A stretch of DNA of 64,000 nt from Pilasporangium apinafurcum (GCA_001600495.1 BCKE01000069.1:152119-216118); one strand, 5' to 3'. Counted from the stretch's first letter, positions 11,401 to 21,700 are shown. Notes: generated from the sequence alone by a model not told the origin. Translations and numbers: made by a program.

Positions 11401-12120
11401 AGTGACCGACTCTCCGGGTTCATGGCGTCCACTAAAGACGTCGATATCTTTCGAGATAAGCAGTTGCAAAGTAACAGGAAGGCAAAAAACAAAGACGAAT
11501 GGACTTCAAGAGGAGAGCTTTCAAGCTCGCCAGCACCTAGTCGTTCTCTGACCAGAATACGATCTGACAGCGGCGAAAAGAGCAAGCACAATCAACATAC
11601 TCCGCCACAGAGACTCAAACGAACACAATTACGTGTCACCGACTTGGAGGCGGAATTGGCAAAAGTAATAACAGGTTCTGGTACTCGTAGCAGTAATTTG
11701 TCTTCATTCATGACGTCCACGAAAGACGATGATGTTGAGAGTCTTGATTTTTCCCGAGACATATCTGTCGAACCAAGCAAGAAACGATCCGCGGAGTGGA
11801 GTTTATTGTCTCCGAGGAGAAGTCCACAAAGAAGTCCACAAAGAAGTCCACAAAGAAGTCCACATAGAAGCCCCAAAAGGAGTCCTCCACCATCGGCAGA
11901 ACGAGCCTCGAAACACCGTCTAACAGTAAGAAAGGCACCAACCGTTGGATCGTTCGCGTTCAATACCCCACCCAGGAAGATGGAACGCAAGAAGAAAATC
12001 ACTGGAAGCCCTGCCGTGTTGGAGAACTCACCTTCATTTGAGCGTGGTCAGAAGCGTAAAGCCAAGCGCACACCAGTTCTAGGGACTATTGCCAGTTCCA
12101 TCTTTGACTTTACCGATTAG
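8497..12120 (+). CDS. WAPL-like cohesin-release factor
   Basis: A single uninterrupted frame of 1207 residues from the ATG at 8497. Residues about 140-320 carry the pattern of the WAPL domain start (ELAAQLDEIQYHLDGIL, then an S/T-R-x-S-like helix pair and VALIKLLQLEQVQTMMK), followed by helical repeat-like sequence to about residue 800, as in WAPL/Rad61 which binds Pds5 and opens the cohesin ring on chromatin. Unlike animal WAPL, the low-complexity region is at the C-terminus (about 800-1207): SP/TP and RSP-rich, basic, with two copies of a motif DLEAE...S.FM.STKD (about 955 and 1055) and a tandem RSPQ array encoded by 12-base repeats (11815-11880). TP/SP sites suggest CDK phosphorylation. 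Domain call from pattern reading; other armadillo-type cohesin partners are possible. Confidence 0.65.
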   Translation: MAPPATVGADDDIVMQPSSPIAVADPARNNRSSTKARAGQLDMLSSTSHLPEDLSTKGNYGNATTTDSDFEALKRKFAMYGRQNAHVSHIQSDQTSSRVQEMDIGDGEGTQGSTAHYLSPLCKKKGRTSSQGHADDEVVSSTIPVLKNTMLLQENGELAAQLDEIQYHLDGILLANNTKTNDDSENVGGSITHERRFTDAMSVVALIKLLQLEQVQTMMKVSGQSWNLHQRIRNVILLLRVTKPRTSASFSADEEAFRLVVAVMLYFLTLSPDSDEYTTAEMLDVVVGALKHEVSKEDMHRNDENSKDKARHQQQSNIAPSKKTCLKRKQPKVFQEINSNIKANNGHDDELVYHKPSDRSGHRDMVSSKDAQIRSALSELLIDHEVFCIDGKLHMSMMDVLCMILHNIIQVGGPEENQSTVSCCSPNSAQRYHRRTRHTITGATFSTILARKQQLIDNHGLDVLFQALSRRLSMLQATFFSIPGTPATFEASCSFQRIRTMLRVLDQGSFLATKVQRYMSKQRQVFEILLQLIDELSELCWGRLSQDRWRSDPTFLHLVAEVLLAAMRVLINLTHHNEEASRHIWLLGGTNVLFSAFYKLWRITKSSSSRENASSGSFTAIMEDKIAFDGYLLLLSALTNCIEVSDENSEALSTCSITDEDEPSNGLVTSGRTTSVCELVTIFFLSKTQSFIHLIDTSEDQHVAMEDDSDHWIPEDVILAGCSSLLLGCLMRLSSRNSSLVLEALPDNSPRLLLRALSAFVALHSQIGALTPEVGQSVLQVEQFLKSFLDKDNRPNTTSFMKADNVMAHDITPDRNPSLSRIKMKNERLSGEDTEGEILRTPAKESKSAGMTGNSTSRSGPDIRSPLTMKAKLQRITHIDSDSDEDQYSTEKIVTPKRSVAKKPQTRREASPRRTPNRSTTPSPSPARKKNESQKKSPLNPPTLKRARLVIADLEAESALIGRLGNTNSDRLSGFMASTKDVDIFRDKQLQSNRKAKNKDEWTSRGELSSSPAPSRSLTRIRSDSGEKSKHNQHTPPQRLKRTQLRVTDLEAELAKVITGSGTRSSNLSSFMTSTKDDDVESLDFSRDISVEPSKKRSAEWSLLSPRRSPQRSPQRSPQRSPHRSPKRSPPPSAERASKHRLTVRKAPTVGSFAFNTPPRKMERKKKITGSPAVLENSPSFERGQKRKAKRTPVLGTIASSIFDFTD
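11815..11880 (+). repeat. 12-bp coding tandem repeat (RSPQ array)
   Basis: Four to five tandem units of AAGAAGTCCACA, the last ones diverged, encode RSPQ-RSPQ-RSPQ-RSPH-RSPK. Units are in frame, so copy number can vary without breaking the gene. Confidence 0.9.
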
Positions 12121-12312
12121 GACAAATGAGATATGGACCTACATATCGCAAAAACATATTTACCATTAAAATGCTATCGTAATATCAAGAAGCATATATC
12201 GCCATGACAGAGAGCGCTATACACTCTATCAATATACCAGTAGATGGCACCATCGAATTATTACGGGTTGCAGTGAGAATGCCACCTTTTTTATCCATAA
12301 ATATATATAGCC

Positions 12313-12864
12313 ATGAAATCAATTGTCGAACGACAAATTTGTTTTCATCTTCAGACCCAAGGATTCACCTTCATCAAGATAGCTGAGATTCTTGATATAA
12401 GCAAACAAACCGTTCAACGTTGGTTCAGTGGTATTAAGTTGGCAGCACGACCTCTCAATCGATCTCACCTGTGAAAATTGAATGACAACCAATCCGTCAA
12501 CTTTTTTCTCAATCGTAATACAAGCACACTTGCTGACGAAGTTCTTTTCGTGAAAAATACGTATGCCGTTGATATCTCTCTACGAACAGTCTAGTGCATC
12601 TTGCTAGAACATAAAATCACGTACAAAAAGGCTTCCATTGCTTATCGAGAAGCCTGTACCACACAACAACGTCATTTTTTGTCATCATTGTCAAAACATA
12701 CAGAGGAAAAGTGGATAGCATTGGATGAAGCAGCATTCCTTCTCAATCACAACCGAAAATATGCATGGAGCATGAAGGGTCAGAGAACTATTGTGAGAAA
12801 ACCAGGAAGACGAGGAAATTTACATTCATTGATCTTAGCAGCATCATCCAATGGCGTTGAATGA
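12313..12864 (+). pseudogene. Transposase relic (IS630/Tc1-like, in-frame stops)
   Basis: Read from the ATG at 12313, 183 codons stay in one frame but are cut by TGA at 12472 and TAG at 12592. The first part is a helix-turn-helix (KIAEILDISKQTVQRWF), the DNA-binding start of Tc1/IS630 transposases. The last part has the DDE-region signature W-I-A-L-DE-A followed by Asn, then Y-A-W-S-x-K-G-x-R, typical of the second catalytic Asp of the IS630/Tc1 fold. The first Asp cannot be placed with confidence and the third acidic residue is absent because the frame ends at 12864. Inactive copy. Confidence 0.75.
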
Positions 12865-13130
12865 TGCTTGTTTTCAGGAAGTGTGAACTTGGTAAGCAAG
12901 AAGCTGCTATCCGTACAGACGTGACCACAGAAGAAAAGCCAGACAATGCTACTGGTAGTAATTGTGATCCAATTGCAATCTCTAGCGCAAGTTGATTAGC
13001 TTACAGAACGTAGAAAGAATAACAAGTGTCCACGAGTGTCCACAGGGAGACTCGTCCCTCTTTTCGGATAGCCATACGCTATGGTATTAGAACAAAGCCT
13101 GAAAGCAAATGTGAGGGAACATCTTAGGAA

Positions 13131-13181
13131 TTTTTAAGATTTTTTAGGGTTTTTTAGGGTTTTTTAGGGTTTTTTAGGGTG
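13131..13181 (+). repeat. Telomere-like decamer array TTTTTTAGGG
   Basis: Five consecutive 10-base units, the first altered (ttttaagatt), the other four exact ttttttaggg. The unit contains TTTAGGG, the telomere repeat of plants and oomycetes, with three additional T. It lies just inside the right end of the dead transposon. Confidence 0.85.
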
Positions 13182-13199
13182 ACATTTTCGATACCTGTA

Positions 13200-13730
13200 A
13201 CACATGTCTGGCCTTGCACGCAAGGAACAAGCGTAGCGTCGGCATGTACCTGACCTTGCGTTCGAGGTCAGACAACATTACATCTTAAAGTCATTTCAAT
13301 ACATTAAAAGGGAAAATAGCCAGAAATACATAGTTGCATATAATACATGTGTAAAGGAAGAAAGTAGAAAGCTGTTCGTAAGCAGATTAGAAAAAGATGC
13401 ATTCAAATGGAGCTTAGAGGCAGCGCTAGTGAACTAAGTCCTCCACCTAATTCATTTTTCATTTTGCCTTGAAGTTGCCATCTCCATCCACCAACGTCCT
13501 TCAAGTTCTTTGTATTTTAGCCAATGGTAAATCTCAAATCCAATTTTCGTCCAATCATAGTGAGATAAATCAAGTAAACGTCACAGTACCTTTGGTAATA
13601 ATCGATGACAGCGCCGTGTCGCAGCCCATCTTCACTGACGTCACTAAAGATGTGGAGTTAATGAGTATCTATTTAGAGAGGATATTCCCTCAAAACCGAC
13701 ACTGTCAGCAGTTTTTCCTTGGCCATTACG
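13200..13730. other. Intergenic, upstream of DGAT2-type gene
   Basis: 530 bases. Right beside the transposon end is an inverted motif pair (GGCCTTGCACGCAAGG and CCTTGCGTTCGAGG). An open frame at 13469-13771 starts only at TTG and overlaps the downstream start; I do not accept it as a gene. Confidence 0.4.
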
Positions 13731-14843
13731 ATGAGTCCTCCTCGACGGAACCCCAAGTGGCCCAACAATGACGATCTCCCACATCTGCAGACTCTCAAAG
13801 GAAAGTTCTGCCGCCGCGCACTGCTCTGGGTGCTCTATGCCCTCTGGGTACTGGGGCTCATGAGCTTCGGCGGACTTTCGCTCTTTTGCATTTTCTGTGT
13901 TGTGCGCACGGCCGTTACTTTTAATGCAGTGCCACTACCGCTCATAGTGCAGCTTTATGGTATGTTCGTTCTGCTCTACGGAGCCTACCATTTCCTTACA
14001 CCGGGGATGCACAAATGGCCATCAATGCGCAGCTGGATGCGCAACATCTTCAACAAGTACCCGTATTTCCGCTTGAATGTGTGTGTCTTTGAGGAAGAAC
14101 TTGAGCGGAAGAAGAAAAGTGACGCGAAAGATGATGTATACGACCAGGTCATCTTTGAGAACGACCACACACCAACGGTGCGGCCGGATGAGCGTACCAT
14201 GTACGCTTTTCACCCGCATGGAATCTTGTCCTGCGGATTCGCGCAAAATGGGTCCCAGCATCCACGCTTTGCAAACGGCAATTGCCGGTGGCTTGTGGCA
14301 GATAATCTGTTTTGGTTCCCTGTGTTGCGCGATGTCCTCAATTGGATTGAATCGAGTAATGTTACAAAAGAAACGTTTCTTCGCTTGATGCAAGCGGGCC
14401 AGAATATTTGCTTCATCCCTGGGGGGTTTGAAGAAGCGACAATCTACCACCGCGGTCACCATCGCGTGTTTCTCAAGAAACGATTTGGCTTCATCAAACT
14501 GGCGCTGCAGTTCGGATACAAGATTCACCCCGCGTATACCTTCGGTGAAGAGTATGCTTATTATTCATTTCCGTACTTGCTAAATCTTCGACTCAAGCTG
14601 AACGAATTCAAGATTCCCGGCGCTGTGTTCTTCGGTAAGGCATGGAGCTCGTTCATGCCGCTCAGCGATGTTGACTTGATCACTGTCGTGGGCAAGCCTT
14701 TGCAATTCCCCAAAATCGAAAACCCGACAAACGAAGACGTACAAAAATACCACGCGCTATACATGAAGACACTGCAGGACCTGTTTGACACTTACAAAAT
14801 TCACTATGCTGCGGATCCAAATGCCACCTTAGAAATCTATTAA
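13731..14843 (+). CDS. DGAT2-family acyltransferase
   Basis: Diacylglycerol or related acyltransferase that makes triacylglycerol or wax esters in the ER. Single exon, 370 residues from ATG 13731 (an upstream in-frame TTG is not used). Hydrophobic segments about 30-60 and 65-85 form the membrane hairpin typical of DGAT2. The active-site motif HPHG is at about 161-164, followed by G-I-L-S-C-G, and the second family block PGGFEE at about 230-235, then a R-x-G-F-I-K-L-A stretch (about 250-258). Length fits the family (about 320-390). DGAT2, monoacylglycerol and wax-ester enzymes share these motifs, so the acceptor is not decided. No intron, unlike most neighbours. Confidence 0.92.
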   Translation: MSPPRRNPKWPNNDDLPHLQTLKGKFCRRALLWVLYALWVLGLMSFGGLSLFCIFCVVRTAVTFNAVPLPLIVQLYGMFVLLYGAYHFLTPGMHKWPSMRSWMRNIFNKYPYFRLNVCVFEEELERKKKSDAKDDVYDQVIFENDHTPTVRPDERTMYAFHPHGILSCGFAQNGSQHPRFANGNCRWLVADNLFWFPVLRDVLNWIESSNVTKETFLRLMQAGQNICFIPGGFEEATIYHRGHHRVFLKKRFGFIKLALQFGYKIHPAYTFGEEYAYYSFPYLLNLRLKLNEFKIPGAVFFGKAWSSFMPLSDVDLITVVGKPLQFPKIENPTNEDVQKYHALYMKTLQDLFDTYKIHYAADPNATLEIY

Positions 14844-15065
14844 GAAAGTAAATTACTCTGAGAGAGACATGAGTTGAGCAGGAAAATACGTAGTTATACA
14901 ACAAAAATGCATGATAATACCATAGCCGAGTGATAAATTTGACAGAGGCGGAATGCCGTTTAGTGCATGTCACGAGCATGTAGGAGATGCCGACGGCTTC
15001 TTACATCTTCACTGACCGCTCATATATCTTTCAATAGAGTAAATAGGTTATATCGAAAGTCATCT

Positions 15066-17393
15066 CTATTCACCATGTTGGTGAGCTGCAGCTCCATCTG
15101 TTCGCCACCGCTGTAATCGAGCGAGCAACGATTCCGTGGGCATTTCTCTTCGTGGCTCCTGATGTTGATTTCGCAAGTTGTCATGATTCTGCCGATTTGT
15201 TTGGGCAGCACGACTTGCTCGAGGACTTTGCGGTGGGTTCCACATATTGTTCCAAATATTTGAGACATTCCAACGAAGGTCATCATCAATATCGTCTGTC
15301 GCTGCAAGGTTATCTAGCTCTGCGCGCGCGTTCTGCTCGATTCTCCTTTGACGATCGTGATCAAAACGTCCATTCAATATGCGTTCAATAGTATTCTCAG
15401 GAGATCGTGTCAAAGTAAGATCAGCGTGAATATCCTCCATGGAATGTTGTGGGAAGACTTCCCAGACCTGTTGAATCATGGCAGGCGTCACAACAAAAGG
15501 TGTGGCAGCTGCAGCTGGAATACCACTCCCATCGCGATGACGAACAATTTCAAAGGAAAAGTTCGGGAATGGAATCCAACGCGACAGAAACTCAGCTAAA
15601 TTATTACGAGGGATAGGAATATGTAAGTAGCCACTCGACACCAACCTCCAACATCAACACACGCATAGCATCATCACGTAACGTACTGCTAATTCGAAGC
15701 ACCTCTTCGGTCTCGGGCGGTAGCACCGCATTCCCTGGAGCTTCACGTGGAGTAGCGACAGCGTCTGGGGCAGGCACTTCTCTGTTCTGATTTGTTCCCT
15801 GTTGGGGCGTATTATCACCAACAGTCATTGGAACAGCTGGTGTTGCTTCATTCCTAGCTGGCGCTTGCAATTCGGTGTCAATCTTACCCGAATGTACGTG
15901 CTTGCGGCAAATTGGGCATCGGAGCGATGTGTTTGCTATTGTAGGTCCCTGCATAGCACCCAATCCATTCATCCCGCGATTCATATTGTCCAAAGCCGTA
16001 AATGCGTCTCCAATCGAAGCCCGTTGAAGACACTGGCGCAGACAGAGGCGGTGAAAGAGATGTCCACAATGGAGCTTCTTTGCTTGAATATCCATCGGTT
16101 TGAGACAAATCACACAGACATCATCGGCCACAGCGTCTAACTCTTCTTGTGTGGCGTTGGGAAATAATTGATCCAAATCCATCACAACTTGATGGTACAT
16201 TTTCACTTTCTTGAACTTCTCCAGTAGCTGCACCGTAGCATTCTTGACATTAATGATGAGAATCAAATCCAAGAAGCTGACACGAAATTGGTCGACACTG
16301 ATGATATACAGATAATACCAGACTAGCTGCACCAGATAGCAACCACTCAGCACCGTTTGCAGTACCAACAAGTAAAATTCGCCATTCTCTGAGCCGAAAT
16401 CAAGGCTATTCCCCACATCAAACATGTGGAACACCACCTTGACACCAAGTTGTAAAGCCCGAAGTAGCAGAAGTGATGCCTCAAACCACGCAAAATGCAC
16501 CACTAGTGGAGTAAAGAAGCTCACAAACGAGCAAGTCAATACCAGCAACAGATCCAAGATGATGACAAGCCCCAGTGCCGCACTTAGACGATGAAGATCT
16601 GTCATCTGGCTCATTGGTCGTGTTAGCAACTACAAATCCAATATTTTAGTCCTCGTCAGTAAAATAGTCCCATGTATAGACGTAGAAGAATCGGTATTCC
16701 TTACATGCTCAAATCGGGCTTTGCAAAGCGAGAGGAGTCCACGAATGAATGTTACTGACGATAGCCAGAGCAAAAGCAATCCCACAGTGGTTTTCTCCTG
16801 CGCTGGTCCCATTGTACTTGCCAGCAGGAGACATCGCATCAGCACAAAATGAATCATCGTCTCTTTTGTTTGCTGCGAAATGACACACAAAAGAAACGAA
16901 CGGTATTAGATTCGTGTAACATATTGCATGAATACATGTACAAAGCTCAAACCTGCATTTCTGTAGGGCGAATCACACCAAAACATGTCCGCGCAGTCGC
17001 CAAGAATACATGGTATAACATCACGCCATAAAAATGCATCACAATCTGCAGAGCACAAACACCAATCCGAATCAGTCCTTGTATTCATCACTGCCACCAT
17101 CAAAGAAGTAGATACGTCCAAATATCACGACTACGTACCGCTGCACTCACGCGTGAGTGCATGAGTTCTGTGAGAAAGGCGTTCATAGTCAACACATTTC
17201 CTGCGTCTTGTTGCGTTTCTTCTGCCGTTTGCTCTCCCAGCACAAACCCCAGTTCCGTCAGTTTTCGGTACGTGGAGCCCACCGCAATAGCAGTAGCCGA
17301 CACTGTCAGGAGGAAATACCGTCGGCCAGTCACAAGCGTCGTCATCATCCGTCGATGCTGTTCTTGTGCTTGGGCAGTCTCGTTATCGCGCAT
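15066..17393 (-). CDS. gp78/AMFR-like RING-CUE ERAD ubiquitin ligase
   Basis: ER membrane E3 ligase for misfolded-protein degradation. Minus-strand exons 17139-17393, 16953-17045, 16705-16872 and about 15650-16629 join in frame; the last part is 15066 to about 15645 in a shifted frame. Start is ATG 17393 (MRDNETAQ). The first half has several hydrophobic segments as in HRD1/gp78. A RING follows, C-x2-C (CVICLKP) with HCGHLFHRLCLR and CPIC, containing a long insertion between the second and third Cys/His pairs. The C-terminal part has a CUE domain (TPAMIQQVWEVFPQ...ILNGRF), which separates gp78 from HRD1. Near 15605-15650 the frame changes: either a very short intron (for example gttacg...cgag, 49 bases) or a one-base error. 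The end LLARLQRW...AA may be a p97-binding element. Membralin, another ER-stress protein, lies next door. Confidence 0.85.
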
Positions 17394-17809
17394 TTTTGCA
17401 GGGTGGGGATCTATCTGTTGCCTATGCGAGAAATCAAGAAGGAAAAACAGAATGAAGGTCACTTCACTGCAAGAACCCTGAATTGACCAAAATTGTAGAC
17501 ATTCGCAATTATTGACCAATCATCATGCGAAATGGTGGTGATGCTTTAGAAACCAAGCCACTGGACTTTTGTGATTATGCAGTTTTTTTTATTGGTTGAA
17601 AATCAATATGTTTTCAATCTAGGTTTTAGATTCCATTGATGAAGATTGTGGTAATCTTCCGCTTCAAGCAACTTGATGTCTCTTATAAAGAACAAACTAA
17701 ATAAGGAGTTTGTGCCATAAACAATGTGAGTCGAAAATAACGATTAATATTTGATGTTGCGTGAAGGTGCGTCCTTGCACTGTGGAACGCCTGCAATAAC
17801 AACAGCAGC
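17394..17809. other. Divergent upstream region, gp78-like / membralin
   Basis: About 415 bases between the two starts, containing ATTGGTTG (17583-17590, a CCAAT box in reverse) and an A/T-rich centre. No gene seen. Small additional 5' exons of membralin cannot be excluded. Confidence 0.35.
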
Positions 17810-19519
17810 ATGGAGAGCATGGAGGAGGTCTACTTCCGCATGCATGTGCAGCTCATGTACTCGTTCAAGCGTGTCCTATCTACAACGGTACGCTGACACA
17901 TTTGTGAGCGTGTGGATACGGTCTACGTTGCACTGGTTTTTATCTAGCATTATAGCTCGCTCAATCCAGTTTATTTCTGCGTTAAATTAGAACCGCACGC
18001 GATTGGAAACGATGCTGTTTGTGCTGACAGTGCAGCTGCTTCTGCTGACGATCCTAATGCATCTGAACTTCGCCAGCTCATACGGCCACGCACAACAGTG
18101 TTTGAGCGACTACTTGCCTGCACCATCAGCAACGACGTCCCACCCCGCCAACGAATCCCGCCTCTTGCGCATTCAGGTCGACAGTCTAACATGCTCACTT
18201 GCTGCCTTCGAGTTCCCATTTTGTTTATCGCATTTTTTTTTTTTGCAATCGCAGATTCTTCCCGATTACGACGTCCCATGGCATATCCAACCGGACACAG
18301 AACCATCATCGACAAACCCAAGAGTGCCGTATTACAATGATCCAAGGACATCGTTTGTGTTTGCTGCTCATAAAGGACTACTGGCGCTACTGGAGCATGC
18401 AGAGAACATGCAGACAGAAGTTCAAATGGAAACAACATACATTCCGAGCTCGTGTCCGTGCTTTCAACTGAAATGGGTCGGGCAGTCGCCCACTTGGAGC
18501 CTGTTCTTGGAAAACGTGCTCGGTTATGATACAATCCTTATGAACTACTTGGCTAGACAATATGGTGGCAAAGGCTACTTCTATCGAGAGTCCGTGAAAC
18601 TGGTCACAGATCTTAACTTTGGTGTATTCCAACCTCGAAGTGCAGCGACAAGTGTACGTGATTTCCTATGCACTTGCTTGATGATGATCCAATATGAACG
18701 ACAACAGCGTTTTATTTCTGATGTGAAATAGTGGCTCCTGTTTGTGTCTCTCAAGTTCAAGATCTTGCACACGATATTATTTCTTTTCTTTATTGTCACA
18801 GCACTGGTGGCATTTGTGCTCATGGAAACGCAGAAAAGAATGATTACCTTCACAGGTGAGTAATCTTTATTTCACATCAGAGTGATGAAGATCGATGCAA
18901 ACACACAATGTTCACTGACTGCTCTTGCGACGGAGAACAGAACTCTTTCAGAATCGTTCTCAGCTGCAGATTCCGTTTGCGAATTTGGTGTTGGCATACT
19001 TCGCTCAATCGCTCATGTTTGTGCCCGTGCTGGTAAGTGCCAATCATAACACTTGCTTCTGTAGTTATTGATTCGTGCTTGTTCCTCAGCGAACTCTGAT
19101 CGTATGTGCAGGTAGGCATGCTGTTCTTCCTCTTCGAACTTTATAAGGATCACCTTTTGGCTTTTGCAGTCATGACCATCATGTGGATCGGGGAATCGTT
19201 CTCCGTCATCAGGTACGTTCTTATGTCTCGCATCCATATCCCCAAAACGTAATACTCAACATTTGTGTATTGGCTCTCTAGTGTACGCTGCCGCCTTTCT
19301 CAAGTCTATTTTCCTCCGCTGTTTTTCTGTCTATTCGCGTTCTTTCATATGTACTTCTTCTCGTTTCCGCTTGGATTCTCTTACGTTGCATTTGCAACAA
19401 TGAGTATGTTCCTTGTCTACCTTACGGTGTTATTCACCAATTGCTTGGAGATCCCGGCACTGGATCATGGGCAAATATCGGTTATGATGCCAAGGGAGCA
19501 TTTCTTGCTCGCACTCTAA
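17810..19519 (+). CDS. Membralin (TMEM259) homologue
   Basis: ER multi-pass protein linked in animals to ERAD with gp78. Seven exons, 17810-17887, 17991-18176, 18255-18653, 18732-18855, 18941-19032, 19112-19212 and 19282-19519, all with gt(a/g/c)...ag borders and matched phases, give 405 residues. First ATG in frame is 17810; a stop lies upstream at 17762. Features: an N-terminal hydrophobic segment (about 36-52), a lumenal region with the family motif VLGYDTILMN and LNFGVF (about 205-215), then at least four membrane segments, including L-H-T-I-L-F-L-F-F-I and the Phe-rich V-Y-F-P-P-L-F-F-C-L-F-A-F-F-H-M-Y-F block that marks membralins. It ends at L-E-I-P-A-L..., shorter than animal membralin, which has a longer cytosolic tail. 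Tail to tail with CCZ1, 39 bases apart. Confidence 0.85.
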
Positions 19520-19558
19520 GTATTTATTCATATTGCTGCCTAGCAAAGTGCAAGGTGC

Positions 19559-21700
19559 CTACAATTCGTTTGGCAACGCTATGGTATCTTCCTGGGAAAC
19601 ATTGTAACCACCAAAGATGCACATTCGATCCATTTCTTGCTCTATCATCTCCATGGAGACCGAGTCGTCAAAGATGGCAAACAAAACCCATGTTTCATAA
19701 TGATTGGCGAGAATCCAGTAGTTTTGCCCGGATATGACGCGTCGCTCAGCGTCTTGGTACAGTGGCCGATTATGAAGCTCCGGATCAAGTCTCGGTGTTG
19801 GAAATGATCGACTGGATCCTGGACGAGGAAAAATATGTGCATCTTCGGTTGATATGTCAGCCCCAGATTCTGGTGTCTTTTCCCGCAGAAAGATCGTATT
19901 GGGATCGTCAGTGTTAAGCTTGATGGGAGGAACCCAGATACGTTGATTGGGGTTTGGCGCAGATGCTGGAATATCAGAATTTATATGATTTAAATGTTGC
20001 TGAAACGCAGCGATACATTGAATGAAATGAGAAAAAAGTTCTGTCTTCTTGCGTTCCTCTGCATCATCTTGAAAGCTGCTAGGCAGCTTGTCACCGATAA
20101 TCACATTGCGCAAACAGTCGAGAACAATGTAATACTTCGTGAAAGCTTTGTGATGATTTGCGTAAGTGTTATCGTTATGCTTGTCATGGTAGGCGATCAG
20201 TGCTGACTCCATGTGTTGCTGCCTTATTTGTTGCATAGCGCTCCAGTAACTTGCCAATTTCTCGGTGGCCAAGTCGATCACGATGTCGAAAATGTCATCG
20301 TGTATTTGGTGCAACTCCACTTCATTGCTCTCAAGATCTTTTTGTACAAGATAAACGACTTGAAGCTACGACATCATCATACAACATAAAGTTGGTACAC
20401 TTCCTGGAAAGAGTTGCTCAACCACTTACGTCTCCATGTTGTATCACGACACACGTGTGGCTTCGCGGATAAAATCCATGCCTGGCAAATCGGAAATCGT
20501 GCAAGTCATAAGTAAATACGGTGTATGTTCCTTGTCCTAATGGAGCGAATGTGATTCAAATTCTTAAGCCACCCGAACAAGAATCCAAGAAACACAATAC
20601 GAACCATTACGGCGTTGCCTCGAAGAGCTGGTGTGTGCAAGAAATCTGGTACTTGCGTTCAAGAGCCACTGATAAATCAGTCGTAGCATATCCTGCCTCA
20701 GCGTAGAGAGCACAAGCATGTCGCTATACCATGGTACACGGATGTATAATGAATGAATAGCAAACCGTTCAATTGGTGGTTGAATCTAGACGCGTATGAT
20801 ACCGAAAGAAAATGCATCGACCAGCTATGGAGCTCTGCTCTAGGGGAAAGTTGGACAATCAGAGAGTGTAGATATTCAGAGCCGGCAAAATCTTGATTAA
20901 CGTACCTTAGAATGCTCGTTTTTGTTTAACGTGAGAATCTCGAAGCTTGATAGCTCAGCCTGCATAAACACGCGACGTGCATGAGTACGAAGCGAACCAA
21001 ATTGACCAACGATGCGTGGTTGTACCAATGTCTCCAGCGGATAATGTACAGCAGGAACTCGACCATTGAATGCAAAGTGAAGATGTGAGCCAAAGTTTAA
21101 ATCTAGAACGAGTACAATCATCACACGTTATCAAGTCACATCCACAAGTATTCTCATTCGTTTTTGATCCGATTGTCTATACCCAGATCAATTTTCTGGA
21201 AAACATGAAAAAAGAATTGATCGAGTCGTTTCACGAGTGGGAGCATATTTGGCGATGCTACTGTATGCCATTCCTCAAGCTTTTGGTCTGGATAACCCAA
21301 GAAACTGAGAAGGAAGTCGCAGCTGGATTGAGTGTAGTACTGGGCAGCATTTTAAAGTGTTGGGACGAGAGTGTCTGGGTCGAAAAAAACAAACGGCTAC
21401 CTGGATTATTGGAGCTGGAAGCGCTTTGGATGGAAATGCCAACACATATAGTACTTCGGTAAGGTTGACATAGCCGACGACACCCGGATGACACTCATCC
21501 TCCGCCTCACTGTCGTCATTCATCGCAAAATGCGCACATTGCAATGGTTCGCTGCATAGAGATGTAGTGGCTCCCATCGCAGCTGCCAAGACTCCACGCA
21601 AGTCAAGCCACTTGGAGTTTGATATCCCTTCAGCAGCAAAATGGTAAAGTATGTTGTCCTCGCCTTCCTGCTCAGTCGTATCTAATAGCAAGACCTCCAT
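19559..21700 (-). CDS. CCZ1 homologue (Rab7 GEF subunit)
   Basis: With Mon1 forms the exchange factor that loads Rab7 on late endosomes and autophagosomes. Minus-strand exons 21401-21700, 21183-21339, 20906-21102, 20605-20785, 20430-20536 and 19559-20365 join in phase (about 582 residues). The start MEVLLLD at 21700 corresponds to the beginning of the first longin domain; GEDNILYHF matches the CCZ1 pattern 'E-x-N-K-I-L-F-Y-H'. The second longin begins near LVKRLDQFFFHVFQ, matching the L-x-x-x-L-x-x-F-F helix of animal CCZ1. The C-terminus (YWILANHYETWVLFAIFDD...MIEQEMDRMC) aligns with the third longin, whose animal counterpart reads YWVVGKK...V-N-E-E-V-K-K-L-C. Insertions of Asn/Gln/Pro-rich sequence make it longer than the human protein. 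Divergent from the basic-protein gene, 109 bases apart. Confidence 0.75.

Larger units (their letters stand above)
12262..13199 (+). mobile_element. Degenerate Tc1/IS630-type DNA transposon
   Basis: A transposase relic (12313-12864) sits between candidate terminal inverted repeats: left TA-CGGGTTGCAGTGAGAATGC..CACC and right, read in reverse, TA-CAGGTATCGAAAATGTCACC. Both ends abut TA, the target used by Tc1/mariner/IS630 elements. The inverted repeats are imperfect, so the boundaries are probable rather than certain. The right end contains the 10-base TTTTTTAGGG array. Confidence 0.55.

Noticed and set aside
13469-13771. Open frame of 100 codons before the DGAT2-type gene
   Set aside because: It starts at TTG, overlaps the ATG of the acyltransferase in another frame and has no motif or splice partner.
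15604-16629. Calling the E3 ligase HRD1/synoviolin
   Set aside because: A CUE domain follows the RING, which is the gp78/AMFR arrangement; HRD1 lacks it.
20430-21700. Reading the CCZ1 region as a fragment of a giant SZT2-type protein
   Set aside because: Both ends of the spliced product match the CCZ1 longin pattern and the total length (about 580) fits CCZ1, not a protein of several thousand residues.
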